This document shows, piece by piece, positions 60,062-64,000 of a DNA stretch of 64,000 bases (the first letter of the stretch is position 1; each line of letters begins with the position of its first letter). The notes beneath the pieces are model-generated. The model made no database searches. It was not told where the DNA came from and saw only the letters and a program-made list of their open reading frames with translations. Origin of the DNA: Paramecium tetraurelia (Eukaryota > Ciliophora > Oligohymenophorea > Peniculida > Parameciidae); assembly GCF_000165425.1 (NCBI RefSeq), contig NW_001798995.1, positions 197,595 through 261,594 on the forward strand, in the 5' to 3' direction. The position numbers were made by a program, and so were the translations under genes.

Positions 60062-63000
60062 TCATATAAATAATTGAATTTTTGCGAATTCAGGTTTTTA
60101 ACTCTCATATATCTCTTTCCATTTCTCATATGCATCTTTGATGTTCACAATTAATTCTACAATAAGGCCTAAAGATAAAATGGTGATATGGAGCCATCCC
60201 AATATGAGTTTTTTTTCTTCATTGAAATATTCATCAAAATCTTACATGTATAAGTATGAACTAAATATAAAAGTCAATACTGATATCTCAATCACCATCT
60301 AAACAATATATTTATTTTTTAATTTAAACTTTTCGATAATTAAATAATAATCTAATCTAAAATATACTTGTCAAAAGGAGTAATCCTAATTAAAAAAATT
60401 GAGATCCTTAAATATTAATAAGGAATAATAAAAAGAAAAATTATCTTCCGAAGCTTTGCATTTCAAACCTTTCTTATTATTACATTTTTTATTATTAATC
60501 TTTGAATATACCTAGAAATAAGGTAAAATAAAGAAGAAGAATTATGCTTGCCATAATAAGTTGAACAATATCTAAGGAATTGTCAGTTTAAAAATTCCGT
60601 GTATACAATAGAGTTTTAAATATCATATCCCAACCATTTAGAAGTAATGCTTTTTACATACCTTTAAAAGATATAAATTTTTTAAAATTAATCAAATCTA
60701 GGCAAAAGTTATAAAAGAAGGCTTGAAACTTAGCAATTAACTTTGGGTTGATATATAAGGATAATTATGACGCATAGTAAAAGTTTTTAGAACAAAATAT
60801 GCGCTTGTATATAGTCTTTTTAATTAGTTGACACAAAATGATAAGGAATAAAAATATTAAGCTTTATAATATTTGGCTTGAAAGATTAATGATCAAACTT
60901 GGGTCATATTTGTAAATGTTAAATTTTCCTTCCTAATATGGTTAATCATTTTACTAAAGTTGGATGAATTAAAATATTTATGAAAAATCTATAAAGTCTA
61001 ATAGAGGTTCTATTGTTACTAAATCATAAATAGAAAAATATATCTCTAAATTTTCCGGAAATTGTAGATTAATGTATTTCAAATATTGCTGAAATTAAAG
61101 GATTGCCAAAATTTCAATAAATAAATCCCCACTTCCAAATAATAGATTTCCACAGGCAAACCCAGACAAACCATAGATTAAATAGGCATTTAAACTTTTC
61201 AACCCTTAAGAATAATCCTTCTAAGTTTCATCAAGATATTATGGATATTGTAAAGTTATTGATTTTGTAAGCTCATCCATTACAACATCGTCTATATTAG
61301 CAACTGTCTAATTTACCAAAATTGTTAAGATAGGTCTAAATTCAAGTAATTATAGCACATTTATTTCGATAACATATTCTCCAAAACTCACAAATGATCC
61401 TACATCTTAAATTATGTATAAGTTGCTATTCCAATTCTTCTTGTTTACATTTGATAATTTAAAATTTATTCCTTCTGATAAAGGTGAAGTTGTGTATATT
61501 TTTACTTATTAACTAAATTAGATTCTAATATATTATTTATTTGAAGTCATGTTGAGGTAAGTAACTACTAAATTCGGAGGTTTGGAAAATGAACATTAAC
61601 TAGGAGAGTCTTTTATAATTGTGACGCATATCCAATTTTATTCAATCAAACAATCCCTACATCCATCTAAAGCCTCATAATTTCCATCATCACATTCCTC
61701 ATATTTCTAAAGATATCCATCTCCACAATTTATTTATAGTTTGCATTAATTTGAAATTAGTAATTAGTATTGATCATTGCACTCTAAACAAGTACCTTGA
61801 TAGCAGTCATAGCAATTTTCTGGACAAGAATAAGAATACATGCAATTGAAGCAACCATCAAATTGGATTGTATTGCCATCATCACAATCCTCTTCTTTTG
61901 TGACTATTTGATCACCACAAACAGAAAGGCAATTATTATTAACAAACTTGTATCCATCTTCACATTTCAAAATGCATTGTCCTTTATCACATAAGTTACA
62001 ATCTTCTGGGCATTGAAACTTGCATTAGAAGCAACCATCATAAGGTTGCAAATTTCCATCATCACATTCCTCATATTATTAGAGAATGAATTTATCTCCA
62101 CATTGAGGAAAACATGCATTTTCTGAAAGCTAAAATCCCAATTCACACTACAAGCACATTGAAAGTAATTAATGTTTACAACCAACAATTAATTTATAAA
62201 GGCAATCTTAACAATTATTCCATTCCCCATCATCTGTCAGGTCGCATTATTCATTCGAATAGGGTATTACATTGCCATCTCCACACAAAGGAACACAATT
62301 AAAATCAGCATTAAGATCGTATCCAAAAACACATTCAAAACAAATTCCAAATTCACAAGTTTTGCAAAAGTTTATACATGAATATTCACATTAATAACAA
62401 GAATCATTAGATATCAGATTAGCATCATCGCATTTTTCTTATCCTTGAATAACTCCATCACCGCAAATTGGACGACAATTTTCAAGAAACTTATCTTAAA
62501 TCCAACCTTCTTTACAAATTAGGCATCTATTATCAATTTACTCTAGGCACCCTTCATTAAATTTATTTATTTCTATTTTTGTTTAAGTGGAAGAAACCTC
62601 AAAATTTCTTGTTTGACATAATAATCCTTTATCATCACAAATTGGATGACAATTTTCAAGAAATTGATCATAAATCCAACCATCTTAACAAATCAGGCAT
62701 CTAGTATCAATTTATTCTAAACAACCTTCATTTGGTTTATTTATTGTTATTTTTGGTTTAGTGTAATATAATTCAAAATCTCTTATTTAACCACGGTCAG
62801 TGCTTGGTTGAGATTTAATATTCAGTTATAGAATTGGATCAAGATGATTTTCTATTAATATTTCTACTAGTTAGACATCATAACTATAAGTTTTTTTACC
62901 TTTTACATAGTCTATTATTATCATTGTGTTTCCTTTATAAAGCCTAATTAATAAATCTTAATGAATAGGCAGTTGAGTAGAATAACTAGTTTCAAAAAAA

Positions 63001-63680
63001 TACACAAATTTACATCCACCGCAATTGAAACTAGATGAAAAAGTTGGTTCAAATATCCATCCATCAGAATCTGTAATCAATTTTTCACCAAATGAATATT
63101 AATGCAGTTTCCATGATAAGCAAAATATTTTGTAATTCTCTATGCACCCAGGACAGTCATAATAACAATTAATCATGCTTATTTTTAATGACAGTAAACC
63201 TCCAGCATTAAAGAAATGAGCTGTTATCCAAAGAGTTCTTCTATTGTGTTTAAAAAGGGCTGTAGTTATAGTAAATACTTATGAACCGGAGCAAACTGAA
63301 CTTGTAGATGAAGATGTAGTGAGTGACTATTGAGCTGTAATATAGTCTAATTCAATGACAAAAGGATCAGAGGTATACATTCTTTTGAAATAATTAAATT
63401 TCATTACCTCAAAACTTTAGCCTCTACTAAAATGTGAGAATGGTCTTGTAGATTTGAAAATAATCTGCTAATCCAAATTGGATTATCATCATTAAGAGGT
63501 TAGCCAAAATAAAAAATCCCTCCGCAATTATAAAAAAAACAGTCATTATCTCTAATAACCCATCCTATATAAAAATTCTAATAAATTACCATCATTTATT
63601 TAGGAATTTGCATTAAACTCATAAATCACAGATGATGGAGTTGAAAATACCAAAACAATAAGTATCATAAATAATTTCAT
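60062..63680 (-). CDS. DUF4215-type Cys-rich membrane protein, 1178 aa
   Basis: ATG 63678-63680, signal peptide MKLFMILIVLVFSTPSS, introns of 25, 26 and 31 nt, TGA 60062-60064. Residues about 25-300 are a beta-rich extracellular domain with paired CxxCGG/CxxC motifs (FNCGGCKFVYFF). From about 320 to 650 runs a Cys-rich series with at least four DUF4215 signatures: CGDGVIQGQEKCDDAN, CGDKFILQQYEECDDGN, CGDQIVTKEEDCDDGN and CGDGYLQKYEECDDGN, each followed by DGC-type cysteines. A further ectodomain and several C-terminal membrane segments (LIFLFLIILCQLI, IVQLIMASIILLLYFTLFLG, ILSLGLIVELIV) complete it. It belongs to the large surface-protein families of ciliates; a receptor or adhesion role is inferred. 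Confidence 0.9.
62471..62790 (-). repeat. internal tandem duplication, 174-bp period
   Basis: Two adjacent copies of a 58-codon unit in the DUF4215-type gene, each coding for a segment of the type NEGCLEQID.RCLIC, GWI..FLENC and PIC. Matching points are 62471 and 62645, giving a period of 174 nt, in frame. The copies differ at scattered positions. Confidence 0.75.
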
Positions 63681-64000
63681 ACAATAATTAAATATGTTGA
63701 TAGTAAATTAACTTTATTTTTTAGATTAGAAAAAGTATATGAAATAATTATTAGATTTAATAATTTTGAGAAAAAAATATCGACAACCTTTTTATGGTTT
63801 GGTTCGACTTATTTAGCTAAATATAAATCTTATATAATTCAGTAATTTATAGATGAATTTAACATTATCTATAAATTTAGACTAATTAATCTTTTTAAAG
63901 CTTGATAATATCATCATAGAATATGAGGATCCAATAAATATATCGATAACATATTTCATTTTCTTCCTAATTAAATATAGTTAATTTATAAGTCATACTA
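63681..64000. other. AT-rich region at window end
   Basis: About 320 nt upstream of the last gene; no coding frame or RNA recognised. It presumably contains the promoter of the minus-strand gene. Confidence 0.4.

Noticed and set aside
63780-63830. GGTTCGA sequence like a tRNA B-box
   Set aside because: No acceptor stem, anticodon stem or A-box can be built around it.

Overview
The window is macronuclear (somatic) DNA of a ciliate, almost certainly Paramecium tetraurelia or a close relative. It is very AT-rich. Long coding frames are full of TAA and TAG read as glutamine, and TGA is the only codon that ends genes. Most genes are cut by tiny introns (mostly about 20-32 nt, GTA...TAG/CAG/AAG). 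A trichocyst matrix protein, a product confined to Paramecium-type ciliates, is encoded at 28212-29294. Conceptual translation with the standard code breaks nearly every gene. The coordinates below were obtained by reading TAA/TAG as Gln and splicing tiny introns so that the frame, start and TGA agree; no computation was run and exon edges are my own reading.

Layout. 1-3000: a doubtful small gene, a putative myristoylated protein and a coiled-coil protein (+). 3123-8552: a full-length ABCA-type transporter (-). 9157-18086: a compact set of regulatory and hypothetical genes (heat-shock-factor-type DNA-binding protein, Ser/Thr kinase, several lysine/glutamine-rich proteins). 18148-18585: a selenoprotein W homologue with an in-frame TGA and a SECIS-like element in its 3' region. 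18762-25978: ribosomal protein uL15 (L27a), RING-H2 membrane protein, RAB5IF/EMC6-like protein, Yippee protein, a large secreted/membrane protein, SDHAF1-like LYR protein and a NET-like protein. 26602-29294: B-type cyclin and trichocyst matrix protein. 29813-41744: kelch protein, WNK-type kinase, three-repeat MYB protein, BBS1 and condensin subunit CAP-G. 42227-51458: Kazal-like surface protein, a bromodomain protein with a long Gln-rich tract, DoxX-like membrane protein, ribosomal protein eL18 and an EF-hand kinase. 52018-56360: second kelch protein and a two-kinase protein whose first domain looks catalytically dead. 56690-63680: two probable pseudogenes, a small Cys-rich surface protein, a small hypothetical protein and a 1178-residue DUF4215-type Cys-rich membrane protein.

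Genes lie on both strands with gaps often below 100 nt, and functions are housekeeping, ciliary, cell-cycle, secretory and signalling. No transposon, CRISPR array, tRNA or rRNA gene was seen. Because chance TGA-free frames of about 55 codons are expected at this base composition, short ORFs without other support are scored low.
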